Shown: positions 34,559 through 43,516, counted from the stretch's first letter. The stretch is DNA of 64,000 nucleotides from Hymenobacter duratus (GCF_014698995.1 NZ_JACWZZ010000003.1:62001-126000); one strand, 5' to 3'. The notes: generated by a model not told the origin, from the sequence alone. Translations and numbers: made by a program.

Positions 34559-35056
34559 ATGACCTCTCCTCTCACCGCCACTCCCCTTCCCGCCACCTTC
34601 GACCAGGATGAGCGGCTGCGCTGGGTGGAGCGTATCTCGCACCTGCTCGATAGCCAGTTTACGGTACCTGGCACCAACTGGCGCTTCGGCATCGACCCGC
34701 TCATGAGCCTGATTCCGGTGGTCGGCGGCATTCCGTCGCTGGCCATTTCGGGCGTGCTCATTCTCACCATGATGCGCCACGGCGCCAGCGGCAACCTGGT
34801 GGTGCGTATGGTCCTGAACGTGCTGCTCGATACTATCATCGGCGCCATTCCGGTGGTGGGCACCATCTTCGACTTCACGTATAAGGCCAACGACAAGAAC
34901 GTGCGCCTGCTCCGCCGCCACTATGCCGAGGGCCGATACACGGGCTCGGGCAAAGGACTGCTGGCCATGACGCTGCTGGCACTCATCGTAATTGGGGGCC
35001 TGGCACTGTGGGGCGGCTACTGGCTGTTCAAATCGTTGTGGGAGTATTTTCAATAA
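34559..35056 (+). CDS. DUF4112 membrane protein
   Basis: A 165-residue protein. The sequence DPLMSLIPVVGGIPSLAISGVLI and the following LDTIIGAIPVVGTIFDFTYKANDKNVRLL match DUF4112, a family with two reentrant-like hydrophobic segments around paired IPVVG motifs. One more C-terminal helix is present (LLALIVIGGLALWGGYWLF). The role is unknown. The ATG at 34559 starts the domain in the expected place. It is the first of several plus-strand membrane protein genes. Confidence 0.82.
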   Translation: MTSPLTATPLPATFDQDERLRWVERISHLLDSQFTVPGTNWRFGIDPLMSLIPVVGGIPSLAISGVLILTMMRHGASGNLVVRMVLNVLLDTIIGAIPVVGTIFDFTYKANDKNVRLLRRHYAEGRYTGSGKGLLAMTLLALIVIGGLALWGGYWLFKSLWEYFQ

Positions 35057-35458
35057 GCTACCTTATACCAAAGCAGCTCGCTTGCAGCGTTTTAGCGAAT
35101 CTTGCCTTAATCTTGAGTTGAAAGTCGCCGATACCTCTGAGTATTTCCGTCAGGGGCATCGGCGGGGCAGGCCGGCGCGGTAGAAGCTGGCGCTCAGCAC
35201 ACCAAAGCCGAGCTGCAGGAAATTGACAATGCCCCGACGCTGGCCGTGCATGGAGCCCGCTACCAGGCAGACCTGTGGTTTCCGCATCCCGGCGGCTGCT
35301 TGCGGCGCAGCCATGGCAAGGGAGCCGTATCAGCCCGGCACCAGCACGCTACGCTCAGGGCATCTGTTGCCGGTTTCGGGGCATACGAGTACAAAGCGGC
35401 TTCCGTGTCTATGCTATATTACTGCCCGAGAAGCCGCCATTCAACCCGCCCAGCTGCT
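35057..35458. other. Intergenic stretch without a supported gene
   Basis: About 400 bases between DUF4112 and the DoxX-like gene. The frame of the next gene is open from about 35139, but its first part has no convincing start or similarity. A 54-codon minus-strand frame is also present, ending near 35154. I see no RNA gene, no strong hairpin and no -7 box worth naming here. Confidence 0.5.
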
Positions 35459-36160
35459 ATGTCCCCGTTGCTTTTATATTCTCCGGTTATTCTGCTCCCC
35501 CTTCTGGCTACGGTAGTGGCGCTATGGGCCGGCGGCTGGTGGCGGCGCCTGTACGTGCTGGGGGCCCGCCTGCTGCTGGGGGCCCTGATGCTGGGTGGCG
35601 GCCTCTACAAGCTCTCCGACAACCATATCCCGGGCCTGATGGGCCCGCCCATGAACCACGCGTTTCTGGCCGAGCACAGCCTGGAAATCTTCGCGCAGTT
35701 TATTGGTGTAGCGCAGTTGCTGACGGGTTTGCTGCTGCTCACGGGCCGGTTTGCGCTACTGGGCGCGGTGCTGCTGGTGCCTATGTGGCTCAACATCATC
35801 TTCCTCACCTGGTCGCAGCACTGGACCGGCACGCCCTTTCTGGTTACGGGGTTTCTGGTGTTGAATGTTGGCCTGCTGCTGCACGATTATGCCCGGCTGA
35901 AGTGGCTGCTCTACCCGCCTGCCGAGGCAGCGGTACTGCGGGCTCAGCCGCTGCAAACCGGTCCGCCCCCCGCCGAAGGCCTGTGGTGGCTGGGCATAGG
36001 CCTGGTCGTGGGCGGCAGCCTGCTCTACCCGGTTTCGTTCCGGCTGATGCAGGCGACCATGCTTGCGGGGCTGGGGCTAGTGCTGACCGCCGGCCTGTGG
36101 CTGCGCAGAGCCGGACTTCGGCCGGATACCGGCATAGAACGCCCCACCGATAACCGGTAG
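35459..36160 (+). CDS. DoxX-like membrane protein
   Basis: A 233-residue protein with about six or seven helices. The core GARLLLGALMLGGGLYKLSDNHIPGLM, FIGVAQLLTGLLLLTGRFALLGAVLLVPMWLNIIFLTW and the following helices fit DoxX/DoxD-like proteins, which are four-helix membrane proteins tied to thiosulfate or sulfur metabolism in some organisms, but are mostly uncharacterised. The extra helices toward the C-terminus (LWWLGIGLVVGGSLLYPV, AGLGLVLTAGLWL) are not part of the core. The ATG at 35459 is the one before the first helix. Confidence 0.6.
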   Translation: MSPLLLYSPVILLPLLATVVALWAGGWWRRLYVLGARLLLGALMLGGGLYKLSDNHIPGLMGPPMNHAFLAEHSLEIFAQFIGVAQLLTGLLLLTGRFALLGAVLLVPMWLNIIFLTWSQHWTGTPFLVTGFLVLNVGLLLHDYARLKWLLYPPAEAAVLRAQPLQTGPPPAEGLWWLGIGLVVGGSLLYPVSFRLMQATMLAGLGLVLTAGLWLRRAGLRPDTGIERPTDNR

Positions 36161-36244
36161 TCTGGCGCCGCAAGCAGGCCCGAAAGAGGCCCAGCCAGGC
36201 GGGAAGTTCTGGGGGTTTCATTCCATCCACAAATCCGCAAGCCC

Positions 36245-36252
36245 TACCTTTG
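36245..36252 (+). promoter_or_regulatory. Bacteroidota -7 box TACCTTTG
   Basis: An exact match ends five bases before the GTG start at 36258, a spacing identical to that at 5587 and 25258. It should drive the lipoprotein-SCO-cytochrome c operon from a leaderless mRNA. Confidence 0.6.
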
Positions 36253-36257
36253 CGGCT

Positions 36258-36686
36258 GTGAAAACCCTCCGCCTAGTTTACCTGCTACCCGTTCTGGCCT
36301 TGCTGCCGGGCTGCCTTTCACTCAACAGCGACGAGCAGAAGGCCGAAGCCGCCGAAAAAGCCGTGCTGGCCAAACACGACGAGCTGATGGCCCAGATGGA
36401 CCAGCTCACCATCCTGCGCCAGCAGCTTCAGAAAACGCCCGGCCCCGATACCGTGGCCGCCGGCCGCCAGCGCCGCGCCCTGCTCGCCGCCGATGCCGCC
36501 ATGATGGACTGGATGCACCGCTACCGCAAGCCCGCCGATACGGCCGCCGTAGCGCGCCGCCTCAGCTACTTTGCGGGCCAGCAGCACAAAATAGACTCCG
36601 TAGCTGTTCTGTTTCGCACTAGCCTCGACTCGGCGCAGCTTCTGCTGAAGGCAGCCGCGCCGGCCACACCCTCTACCCGCCCCTAA
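36258..36686 (+). CDS. Small lipoprotein before SCO
   Basis: A 142-residue protein with a GTG start, a lipoprotein signal and lipobox LPGC near residue 19. The rest is helical and charged (KAEAAEKAVLAKHDELMAQMDQL, RRALLAADAAMMDWMHRYRKPADTA), suggesting a coiled coil facing the periplasm. I do not know a named family. Its stop codon overlaps the SCO start by one base, so the genes are co-transcribed and it may assist the copper-delivery step, but this is inference. Confidence 0.65.
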   Translation: MKTLRLVYLLPVLALLPGCLSLNSDEQKAEAAEKAVLAKHDELMAQMDQLTILRQQLQKTPGPDTVAAGRQRRALLAADAAMMDWMHRYRKPADTAAVARRLSYFAGQQHKIDSVAVLFRTSLDSAQLLLKAAAPATPSTRP

Positions 36687-37378
36687 TGTCACCTTCCGCT
36701 TCGCGCTTTTCCCTTCGCCGCGCCGCCGTAGCCAGCCTGTTGGCGGCCGGCAACCTGCTGGCCGCCTGCTCCTCCGATACGACCTCCACGCAGCCGGAGC
36801 GCCTGCCTATTCAGGGCATCAAGCGCACCGAGCCGACTTCTGCTGCTGATACGCTGCCGGATCCGGTGCCCGCGTTCCGGCTCACCAACCAGGACGGCCA
36901 GGTCATTACCAACCAGACGTTTGCCGGCAAGGTATATGTCACGGATTTTTTCTTTGCCACCTGCCCCAGCATCTGCCCTAAGATGCAGAGCGAGCTACTG
37001 CGCGTGTACGAGCAGTTCAAAGACGACCCGAACGTGTTGTTTCTGAGCCACACCATCGACCCGGCTCACGACTCGATTCCGGTGCTGCGCGACTATGCGC
37101 AGCGGCTTGGCATTCAGGATGCTTCGCGCTGGCACTTCGCCACCGCTCCGCATGATACAGTGTTTGCCCTGGCCCGCGCTTACATGACCGGCGCCGAAAA
37201 GGATTCCACGGTAGTTGGGGGCTATGCCCACAGCGGCACCTTCGCGCTGGTAGATTCCCAGCGTCGTATTCGCGGCGTGTACGATGGGATGGAGAAAAGC
37301 CAGGTAGATCAGCTTATCCACGACCTGCCGATCCTGCTGAAAGAAGAAGCCGAAACCCGCCAGGCGGCGGCCAAATGA
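36686..37378 (+). CDS. SCO1/SenC copper chaperone lipoprotein
   Basis: A 230-residue thioredoxin-fold protein. A lipoprotein signal ends with the lipobox LLAAC near residue 28. The CuA-binding motif CPSICPKM (about residues 93-100) carries both Cys, and the His ligand lies in GGYAHSGTFALVD near residue 178. SCO proteins deliver copper to cytochrome oxidase subunit II or act as thiol oxidoreductases. It is the middle gene of an operon: one-base overlap before, four-base ATGA overlap after with the cytochrome c gene, which points to electron-transport assembly. Confidence 0.9.
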   Translation: MSPSASRFSLRRAAVASLLAAGNLLAACSSDTTSTQPERLPIQGIKRTEPTSAADTLPDPVPAFRLTNQDGQVITNQTFAGKVYVTDFFFATCPSICPKMQSELLRVYEQFKDDPNVLFLSHTIDPAHDSIPVLRDYAQRLGIQDASRWHFATAPHDTVFALARAYMTGAEKDSTVVGGYAHSGTFALVDSQRRIRGVYDGMEKSQVDQLIHDLPILLKEEAETRQAAAK

Positions 37379-37812
37379 GCCAGTTTTTGCTGCCGTTTCT
37401 ACGTCTGAGTGCAGGCAGCGCGGCCGGGCTGCTGCTCGCCACGGCCAGTACCGGCTGCTTCTCCAACCGCCAGAATGAAGGCGCTGCGCTCTACCAGACG
37501 CACTGCTCCAGCTGCCACGGCACCCAGGGTGAAGGCCTGCGCCGCCTTATTCCGCCCGTAGCCGCCTCCGACTACGTGGCCCGCAACCGCGCCGGGCTGC
37601 CGTGCATCGTGCGCCGCGGCATGAAGGGCGACGTGGTGGTGAATGGCATTCATTATAACCAGGTGATGCCGGGCCACGAAGACCTGACCGACTCTCAGAT
37701 TACCAACCTGTTGAACTTTGTGCAGCGCAACTGGGGCAACCAGAACGAGCCGTACACGGTGCGGGAAGTATCAGAGCTGCTGGAGCCCTGCCACGGCTCC
37801 GACGGGCAGTAG
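37375..37812 (+). CDS. Lipoprotein-like c-type cytochrome
   Basis: A 145-residue monohaem cytochrome c. It begins with a signal whose end (TASTGCF) resembles a lipobox. The haem site is CSSCH at about residues 43-47 and the distal Met ligand is in QVMPGHEDLTDSQI. Start codon overlaps SCO by four bases. It should act in the periplasm, passing electrons to an oxidase or being reduced with SCO; the partner is not in the window. Confidence 0.85.
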   Translation: MSQFLLPFLRLSAGSAAGLLLATASTGCFSNRQNEGAALYQTHCSSCHGTQGEGLRRLIPPVAASDYVARNRAGLPCIVRRGMKGDVVVNGIHYNQVMPGHEDLTDSQITNLLNFVQRNWGNQNEPYTVREVSELLEPCHGSDGQ

Positions 37813-37953
37813 CGAGCAAAGCGGCGTGCTAGTAAAGGTCGGTGCCAGCCGTTTCGGGCGCACTTTGTGCGGATTGTCCGGCAATTTACCCGCCTCCCGA
37901 TTTCACCACTTCAGCAAACCTCAGTAGATTGCACTTTCATTTTTCGTATTCCT

Positions 37954-38937
37954 ATGGGTCTGTTTGACTTTCTGAAAAAGAAGCCGGAAACGCCGGAAAC
38001 CACTCCGTCTGCCCCGGCTTCTCCTACCACTCCCGGTGCTGCTTCCACCTCCGCTCCGGCCGGCCCGCGCTATAAGGGCTCCAACTACACGCTTCCCGTA
38101 GCGGATGAGGCCCCGATGGTACCGCCTATGCCCCCCATGCAAATGATGCAGGAACAGGCGCCTGAGCCTGGCCAGCCCACTCAGCTGCCCTACCAGCCCA
38201 ACAATATTCTGGAAGAGCTGCTGATGCGCGCCGTGCACGAACCCAACCTGCGGGCTGCGTTCTATCAGGCCCTGATTCATGAGGAGCTATACGCTGTGAC
38301 GCTGCCCAAAGAGGGCGAAACCGGCGGAGAGGTACAAATTGAGCCGGGCATGGAAATCCAGCTTCAGGTGCTGCACGACGGCAAAATTCCGCTGTTCTCG
38401 TCCGCAGACCGGATCTACGAAGGCGGGGTTGAGGCCAGCAGCGTTTCCTACATCCACGTGCGCGGCTTCGACCTGCTCCAGATGGTACAGGCCACCGACT
38501 GCGTGCTGAACCCCTTCTCCCCGGCCGGCAAGCTGCTCACGAGCCAGGAAATCCAGGATCTGCTGGCTTCTGATCTGGTAAACCAGCCGGTTGCTCCGGA
38601 AGGCGAGCAGATGCCCGTTCAGCTGGGCCCGCCTACCGAAGAGCCTACCGTACTGCTGGAGGCGCTGCGCGAGTTCTGCGCTGACAAAGACTTCATTGAC
38701 AAGGCATTTGTAGCCGAAATGCGTCTGGAAAACAGCCCGGAGCCTCCGCGCCTGCTGCTCGCCTTTCAGGCAGCCAGCCCGGAGCAGAACCCCGAGTTTC
38801 TGCAGGAGCTGGGTCCGGTTATTGAGGGCCGCCTCGAAGGCTACCAGTTCGTAGACATGATGCTACTGAACCCCACCTCCGATGAGCCGCTGAACCAGTA
38901 CTTCAATCAGCAGCAGCCCTTCTACCAGCGCGGCTAA
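37954..38937 (+). CDS. SseB-like protein
   Basis: A 327-residue protein. A low-complexity N-terminal segment of Pro, Thr and Ala with a short charged start (MGLFDFLKKKPETPE) precedes two SseB-type domains: an N-terminal one with EELLMRAVHEPNLRAAFYQAL and KIPLFSSADRIYEGG, and a C-terminal one with FVAEMRLENSPEPPRLLLAF and VDMMLLN. E. coli SseB relates to serine sensitivity; the molecular role is unclear. ATG 37954 fits the start after a 141-base gap from the cytochrome. A strong terminator follows. Confidence 0.75.
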   Translation: MGLFDFLKKKPETPETTPSAPASPTTPGAASTSAPAGPRYKGSNYTLPVADEAPMVPPMPPMQMMQEQAPEPGQPTQLPYQPNNILEELLMRAVHEPNLRAAFYQALIHEELYAVTLPKEGETGGEVQIEPGMEIQLQVLHDGKIPLFSSADRIYEGGVEASSVSYIHVRGFDLLQMVQATDCVLNPFSPAGKLLTSQEIQDLLASDLVNQPVAPEGEQMPVQLGPPTEEPTVLLEALREFCADKDFIDKAFVAEMRLENSPEPPRLLLAFQAASPEQNPEFLQELGPVIEGRLEGYQFVDMMLLNPTSDEPLNQYFNQQQPFYQRG

Positions 38938-38954
38938 GCAGCTGACCAATAGTT

Positions 38955-39020
38955 CATCTGAAGCAACGAGGCCGGACAGTGGTAGAAATACTACCCTGTC
39001 CGGCCTCGTTGCTTCAGATG
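38955..39020 (+). terminator. Strong 25-bp hairpin terminator
   Basis: Perfect 25-base arms (38955-38979, 38996-39020) beginning CATCTGAAGCAACGAGGCCG with a further inner GGTAG/CTACC pairing. It lies between the SseB-like gene and the convergent DUF2062 gene and may act in both directions. Confidence 0.8.
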
Positions 39021-39030
39021 CGCTGTTGCT

Positions 39031-39576
39031 TTATACCTTCTGCTCTTCCGGTTCTGTGGTTGCTTTCTGTGCCTGCCGGGCCAGAAGCCGCCGAAACACC
39101 GGCCGCAACCCGAAGTTCAGGGCCAGTCCTACCGGAACCGATACGGCCGCCCAGATAAGCAGAGCACCCAATCCGGCCTGCCAGAGCAATTGTAACGCCT
39201 GCTGCCAGTCATGGGCAAACAGATACTGAAGTTGGGTCAGCGTCAGTTCCGGACCCTTTCCGTTTCCGATCAGGCCGGTTCCCAGGCGAAGCAGCGGAAT
39301 AAGCAGCACCAGTTGCACCGGACTCATCAAGTGGCTGACCAGTAGCAGCGCGGCTACATTCAGGCGCAGCCGAACGGCCGTGGCAGTAGCCATCAGGGTG
39401 GTGATGCCCAGTATGGGCACGGTCCCGAAAATCACTCCCAAAGCCACTGTCAACGACAATTGTGCGGGGCTAAGGCCCTGCTTGAGCATATTCAGGAGCG
39501 GACTGACGAGGCGCCGCCGCCACCAACTGACAGGTACCGGCGGAGCCGACGAAACAGGAGGAACAGATAGGGACAC
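39031..39576 (-). CDS. DUF2062 membrane protein
   Basis: A 181-residue protein. The region SPAQLSLTVALGVIFGTVPILGITTLMATATAVRLRLN, followed by LMSPVQLVLLIPLLRLG, matches DUF2062, a small family of two to four helices with a glycine-rich loop. The start codon is GTG at 39576, with no good ATG in the right place; the longer frame runs into the opposite gene. It diverges from the YihY gene. Its function is unknown. Confidence 0.75.
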   Translation of the reverse strand: MSLSVPPVSSAPPVPVSWWRRRLVSPLLNMLKQGLSPAQLSLTVALGVIFGTVPILGITTLMATATAVRLRLNVAALLLVSHLMSPVQLVLLIPLLRLGTGLIGNGKGPELTLTQLQYLFAHDWQQALQLLWQAGLGALLIWAAVSVPVGLALNFGLRPVFRRLLARQAQKATTEPEEQKV

Positions 39577-39639
39577 TATGAACAGAAAATCAGGGTGTAG
39601 GAATCGGGGCGGGGCCGTACCTTCGTACGTTGAACGGCT

Positions 39640-40611
39640 ATGGGCCGGAACCAGTACGCAGCCCTGATGACAAAAGTACACGCTAAGGGCCCAACCCGCC
39701 GCCGCCTCACCAATGGCGTAATCTTGCTGCGCCGTGCCGCCCGGGAGCTGGCTGCCAACGACCCGCTCCGGCTGGGCGCGGCCACGGCGTTCTTCACCAC
39801 GTTTGCGCTGCCTCCCATCCTCATTATTCTCATCCAGCTACTGAGTTCCCTGTACTCGGCCTCCATTGCGCGCACCCTGCTGCTTACCAAGCTTTCCGGG
39901 TTTCTGGGGGCTACCGCCGCCGGTTTGGTAGAGCAGATTCTGCAGAACGTGAGCAATGTGCAGCGTACCCGGCTGGTTACATGGCTAGGCTTCGGGTTTC
40001 TGCTTTTCATTGCTACCACGCTGTTCGTAGTCATCCAGAACTCGCTCAACCAGCTCTGGCAGATACGGCCCAAGCGCAGCGGCGGGCGGCTGGGCAAAGT
40101 GTTGCAGGAACGGGCCCGCTCGCTGGGCGTGCTACTGGCTACCGGGCTGCTTACGCTACTGGCTTTCGCTACCGATGCCACGCTGGCTTTCCTGGCCGAC
40201 TATGTGCGCGACTTCGACGCCAACTTTGGCTACTACCTGTTTCAGGTGTTCAGCCAGATTACCTCCCTGCTGATTCTGGCCGCGTGGTTTGGCGTCACGT
40301 TTCGCAACCTGAGCAGCGCTAAGGTACCCTGGCGGGCGGTTGTGCGTGGGGCCGTCCTCACCGCCATCCTCATCGACCTGGGCGAGTTTGCGCTGGGGCA
40401 TTTGCTGGTGCCACGCAACCTGGGGCCCATCTATGGTCCCGCTTCCAGCATAGTATTGGTGCTGCTGTTTGTTTTTTATTCGGCCATGATATTCTACTTC
40501 GGCGCCTGCTTCACCAAGGCCTATGCGCACTACGCCGGTATTGATATCAAACCCAAAAAATCGGCCGTGCGCTACCGTTTGGTAGATATAGTAGAAGACC
40601 AGGAAGGGTAA
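39640..40611 (+). CDS. YihY/BrkB-family membrane protein
   Basis: A 323-residue protein with six helices. The family's early segment appears as NDPLRLGAATAFFTTFALPPILIILIQLL (about residues 40-68); later helices include WLGFGFLLFIATTLFVVIQNSLNQLWQIRPK, typical of YihY, and the tail FYFGACFTKAYAHYAG. It was once named tRNA-processing RNase BN in E. coli; that assignment is withdrawn, and the role is unknown. A TACCTTCG -7-like box stands about 18 bases before the start at 39640; a second ATG at 39667 is possible. Confidence 0.85.
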   Translation: MGRNQYAALMTKVHAKGPTRRRLTNGVILLRRAARELAANDPLRLGAATAFFTTFALPPILIILIQLLSSLYSASIARTLLLTKLSGFLGATAAGLVEQILQNVSNVQRTRLVTWLGFGFLLFIATTLFVVIQNSLNQLWQIRPKRSGGRLGKVLQERARSLGVLLATGLLTLLAFATDATLAFLADYVRDFDANFGYYLFQVFSQITSLLILAAWFGVTFRNLSSAKVPWRAVVRGAVLTAILIDLGEFALGHLLVPRNLGPIYGPASSIVLVLLFVFYSAMIFYFGACFTKAYAHYAGIDIKPKKSAVRYRLVDIVEDQEG

Positions 40612-40652
40612 CCACTGGCTACGCCCGTTGTAGCAGACGTAGCCAAGTGAGA

Positions 40653-40997
40653 TTAGCCCATGTAAGCCGCACAGGCGTCGGCGCAGGCTTTGCAGGCCGC
40701 CGCGCATTGCTGGCAGTGCGTATGGTTGTGCTTGGCGCACTCGGCCTCACAAAGGCGGCATACTTCCACGCATTCTTTCATGATGTGCTTAGCGTGCACC
40801 GAGCCACGGGCGACGAGGCGGGCCGTCAGGGCACAAATATCGGCACAGTCCCGGTCTAGGCGGATGCAGCCCACCATGTGCTTGACGTGCTCTTCGTTAA
40901 GGCAGGCGGTGGCACAATGCTCGCAGGCCGCTACGCAGCGGTTGAGGGCATCCAGCAGGATCTGGTTGTCGAGGGCGGAGGAAGTGGGCTGGTTCAT
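40653..40997 (-). CDS. Csp-type four-helix-bundle copper storage protein (DUF326)
   Basis: A 114-residue, all-helical, Cys-rich protein without a signal peptide. It carries 13 or so Cys spaced along four helices in patterns such as CVAACEHCATAC, CADIC, CVEVCRLCEAEC and CQQCAAACKACADAC, plus His in HNHTHC. This is the Csp/DUF326 pattern, in which Cys lining the bundle store many Cu(I) ions. Lack of a signal suggests the cytosolic Csp3 type. It stands alone; the SCO copper chaperone gene lies about 4 kb away. Confidence 0.9.
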   Translation of the reverse strand: MNQPTSSALDNQILLDALNRCVAACEHCATACLNEEHVKHMVGCIRLDRDCADICALTARLVARGSVHAKHIMKECVEVCRLCEAECAKHNHTHCQQCAAACKACADACAAYMG

Positions 40998-41144
40998 GGT
41001 AGTTTGTGTGGGGAAGATGAATGGTTGACAGGCTTGTTTTTACGCAGTTCCTGCCCGAACCGCCGTGTAGGATTCGGCTGGAATGCTGCACCATTTCCCC
41101 CCTGTTGTGGTTACCTTCAAGCTTCAAGTCCCTCCGCCGCGTCG

Positions 41145-41152
41145 TATTTTTG
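41145..41152 (+). promoter_or_regulatory. -7 box TATTTTTG before recQ
   Basis: A TAnnTTTG match ends four bases before the ATG at 41157, suggesting a leaderless recQ mRNA. Confidence 0.55.
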
Positions 41153-41156
41153 CCTG

Positions 41157-43406
41157 ATGTTATTCGCTACCGAACCCCTCGCTCCTACCCTCGACTCTGC
41201 TCGCAAGGTCCTCAAGCAATACTACGGCTACGACACCTTTCGGCCTATGCAAGAGGATATTATCCAGAGCATCCTCGACGGGCGCGATACGGTAGTACTT
41301 ATGCCTACGGGGGGTGGCAAGTCAGTATGCTTCCAGATTCCGGCCGTCGTCAGTGAGGGCGTTTGCGTAGTAGTATCGCCGCTGATTGCGCTGATGAAGG
41401 ACCAGGTGGAAGCATTGAAAGCCAACGGTATTTCAGCGGCCTACATCAACAGCAGCGTGGGCCAGAGCGAGCAGAATGCCATCTGCGGCGACTGCCTCAA
41501 TGGCTATATGAAGCTGCTCTACGTGAGCCCCGAGAAGCTTCTCTCTGACGGCTTTCTGCAGTTTCTTAAGCGCATGCGCATCAGCATGTTCGCCATTGAT
41601 GAGGCCCACTGCATCAGCTCATGGGGCCACGATTTCCGGCCCGAATATACCCAGCTGCGGGTGCTGCGCGAACAGTTTCCGCAGGTGCCCATCATTGCCC
41701 TCACCGCCACCGCCGACCGCCTCACCCAGCGCGACATCCAGCAGCAGTTGCGCATGCAGGAACCGCAGGTGTTTCTGTCCAGCTTCGATAGGCCCAACCT
41801 CAACCTCATTGTGCGCCCCGGCCAGGACCGGGTAGGCGGCATCCTGGATTTTCTGGAGCGCCATCCCGGTGAGTCGGGCATCATCTATTGCCTCTCGCGC
41901 AAACAGTGTGAAACGCTGGCCGGAAAGATTCAGGCCAAGGGCGTGAAGGCGGGCTTCTACCACGCCGGCATGACGCCCAACCAGCGCAGCGCCGTGCAGG
42001 AAGGCTTCCTCAAGGACGATTTGCAGGTGATTGTGGCCACCATTGCCTTCGGCATGGGCATCGACAAGAGCAACGTGCGGTGGGTGATTCACTACAACCT
42101 GCCCAAAAACATCGAGGGCTACTACCAGGAAATCGGGCGCGGCGGGCGCGACGGCTCCCCGGCCACGGCCGTGCTGTTCTACTCCTTCGCCGACGTGATG
42201 CAGTTGCGCGAGATGCTGACCAAGGAAAATCCGCACCTCACGCAGCTCAACCTCACCAAGCTGGAGCGCATGCAGCAGTTTGCCGAAGCTGCCAGCTGCC
42301 GCCGCAAAATCCTGCTCAACTACTTCGGCGAGACGCTGGCCACCGACTGCGGCAACTGCGACATCTGCCGCAACCCGCCCACCACTTTCGACGGCTCCCT
42401 GATTGCCCAGAAGGCGCTGTCGGCGGTGGTGCGCATGCGCGAGCGGGCCCCTATCGGTCTGCTGATTGACGTGCTGCGCGGCATGCGCAACCAAGCCGTA
42501 ATCAGCGGTGGTTACGACCAGATCAAAACCTACGGTGCCGGCGCCGACCTGCCCTACCTCGACTGGTACAGCTACATCCACCAGATGCTGAACGACGGGC
42601 TGCTCTACATTGCCTACGAGGAAGGCTACGCGTTGAAAATCACGGAACTGGGCCGCGAGGTGCTACAAGGCCAGCGCCCCCTGGCTCTGAAGAAATTCCA
42701 GCCCACCGAGAAAGCCGAGAAGCCTGCCCGGGGCCGCAAAGGCGCTCAGAAAGCTGCCACTCCTGCCACCAAGGAAGCGCAGCTCTTCGAAGCCCTGCGC
42801 AACCTGCGCAAGCGCATTGCCGATGAGCAGAACGTGCCGCCGTACGTCATCTTCACGGATGCTACCCTGCAGGAAATGGCCGTGGAGCGCCCCGTAAACC
42901 GGGTGGCTATGCTGGGCATTTCGGGCGTGGGCATGAAGAAGTTCGACACCTACGGCGAACAGTTCATCCGAGAAATTTTGGCCAATGGCGGCAACCCGGC
43001 CGCTGAGGCAGAGGCCGAAGACGCTATTTCCGGCAGCCTCGATCCTGACGATGCTGGGGCCCCACGCACGCCACGCAAGCGCGAAGCCAATACGGAGGCC
43101 GGCAGCACCGCCGAAACCACGTTCCAGCTGCACCGCATGGGCCTGACCGTGGAAGCCATAGCGGAGCGTCGCGGCCTGACAGCTTCTACAGTGCAAACCC
43201 ACCTGACCACGTGTTACGCCGGTGGCTACGATGTGCGCATCGCCGATTTTCTGACGCCGGAAGCCCTAGCTGAAATTCAGACCGCACAGGCCCAACTTGG
43301 TAGCTCACCTATGCTCCGCGACCTGTTCGACCATCTGCGCGAGAAATACGACTATTTCCGCCTGCGCCTGGCACTTATGTATTTCAAGAAGCTACGCGGG
43401 GAATAG
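41157..43406 (+). CDS. recQ: RecQ ATP-dependent DNA helicase
   Basis: A 749-residue helicase of the RecQ family. Walker A MPTGGGKS is near residue 49, DEAH appears as DEAHCISSWGHDF (about residue 146), and helicase C ends with QEIGRGGRDG. The zinc site carries CRRKILLNYFGE and then CGNCDIC (about residues 382-402); winged-helix and HRDC regions follow, then an Ala/Glu linker and a C-terminal helix-turn-helix (LTVEAIAERRGLTASTVQTHL, about residues 660-680). It unwinds 3'-tailed and branched DNA in recombination and replication-fork repair. The ATG at 41157, after a TATTTTTG box, starts the protein just before the helicase core. Confidence 0.92.
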   Translation: MLFATEPLAPTLDSARKVLKQYYGYDTFRPMQEDIIQSILDGRDTVVLMPTGGGKSVCFQIPAVVSEGVCVVVSPLIALMKDQVEALKANGISAAYINSSVGQSEQNAICGDCLNGYMKLLYVSPEKLLSDGFLQFLKRMRISMFAIDEAHCISSWGHDFRPEYTQLRVLREQFPQVPIIALTATADRLTQRDIQQQLRMQEPQVFLSSFDRPNLNLIVRPGQDRVGGILDFLERHPGESGIIYCLSRKQCETLAGKIQAKGVKAGFYHAGMTPNQRSAVQEGFLKDDLQVIVATIAFGMGIDKSNVRWVIHYNLPKNIEGYYQEIGRGGRDGSPATAVLFYSFADVMQLREMLTKENPHLTQLNLTKLERMQQFAEAASCRRKILLNYFGETLATDCGNCDICRNPPTTFDGSLIAQKALSAVVRMRERAPIGLLIDVLRGMRNQAVISGGYDQIKTYGAGADLPYLDWYSYIHQMLNDGLLYIAYEEGYALKITELGREVLQGQRPLALKKFQPTEKAEKPARGRKGAQKAATPATKEAQLFEALRNLRKRIADEQNVPPYVIFTDATLQEMAVERPVNRVAMLGISGVGMKKFDTYGEQFIREILANGGNPAAEAEAEDAISGSLDPDDAGAPRTPRKREANTEAGSTAETTFQLHRMGLTVEAIAERRGLTASTVQTHLTTCYAGGYDVRIADFLTPEALAEIQTAQAQLGSSPMLRDLFDHLREKYDYFRLRLALMYFKKLRGE

Positions 43407-43437
43407 AGCTACTCGCTCGTATATGATATTCTGCAAG

Positions 43438-43466
43438 CGTCATTCCCGGCTCCGCTCGGAATGACG
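43438..43466. repeat. Short hairpin with CGTCATTCC ends, REP-like
   Basis: Arms CGTCATTCCCGG and CTCGGAATGACG pair around a short loop and are followed by TTTTT, so it may terminate recQ. The outer arms equal those of the longer hairpin at 1534-1629. Confidence 0.65.
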
Positions 43467-43516
43467 TTTTTGCTTTAGGCAGCACGGCAAATAAAAAAAT
43501 TTGCTAAAAGTTTCGG

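Noticed and set aside
35139..35458. N-terminal extension or separate gene before the DoxX-like protein
   Set aside because: The frame is open but has no convincing start, signal or similarity, and the first helix begins right after ATG 35459.
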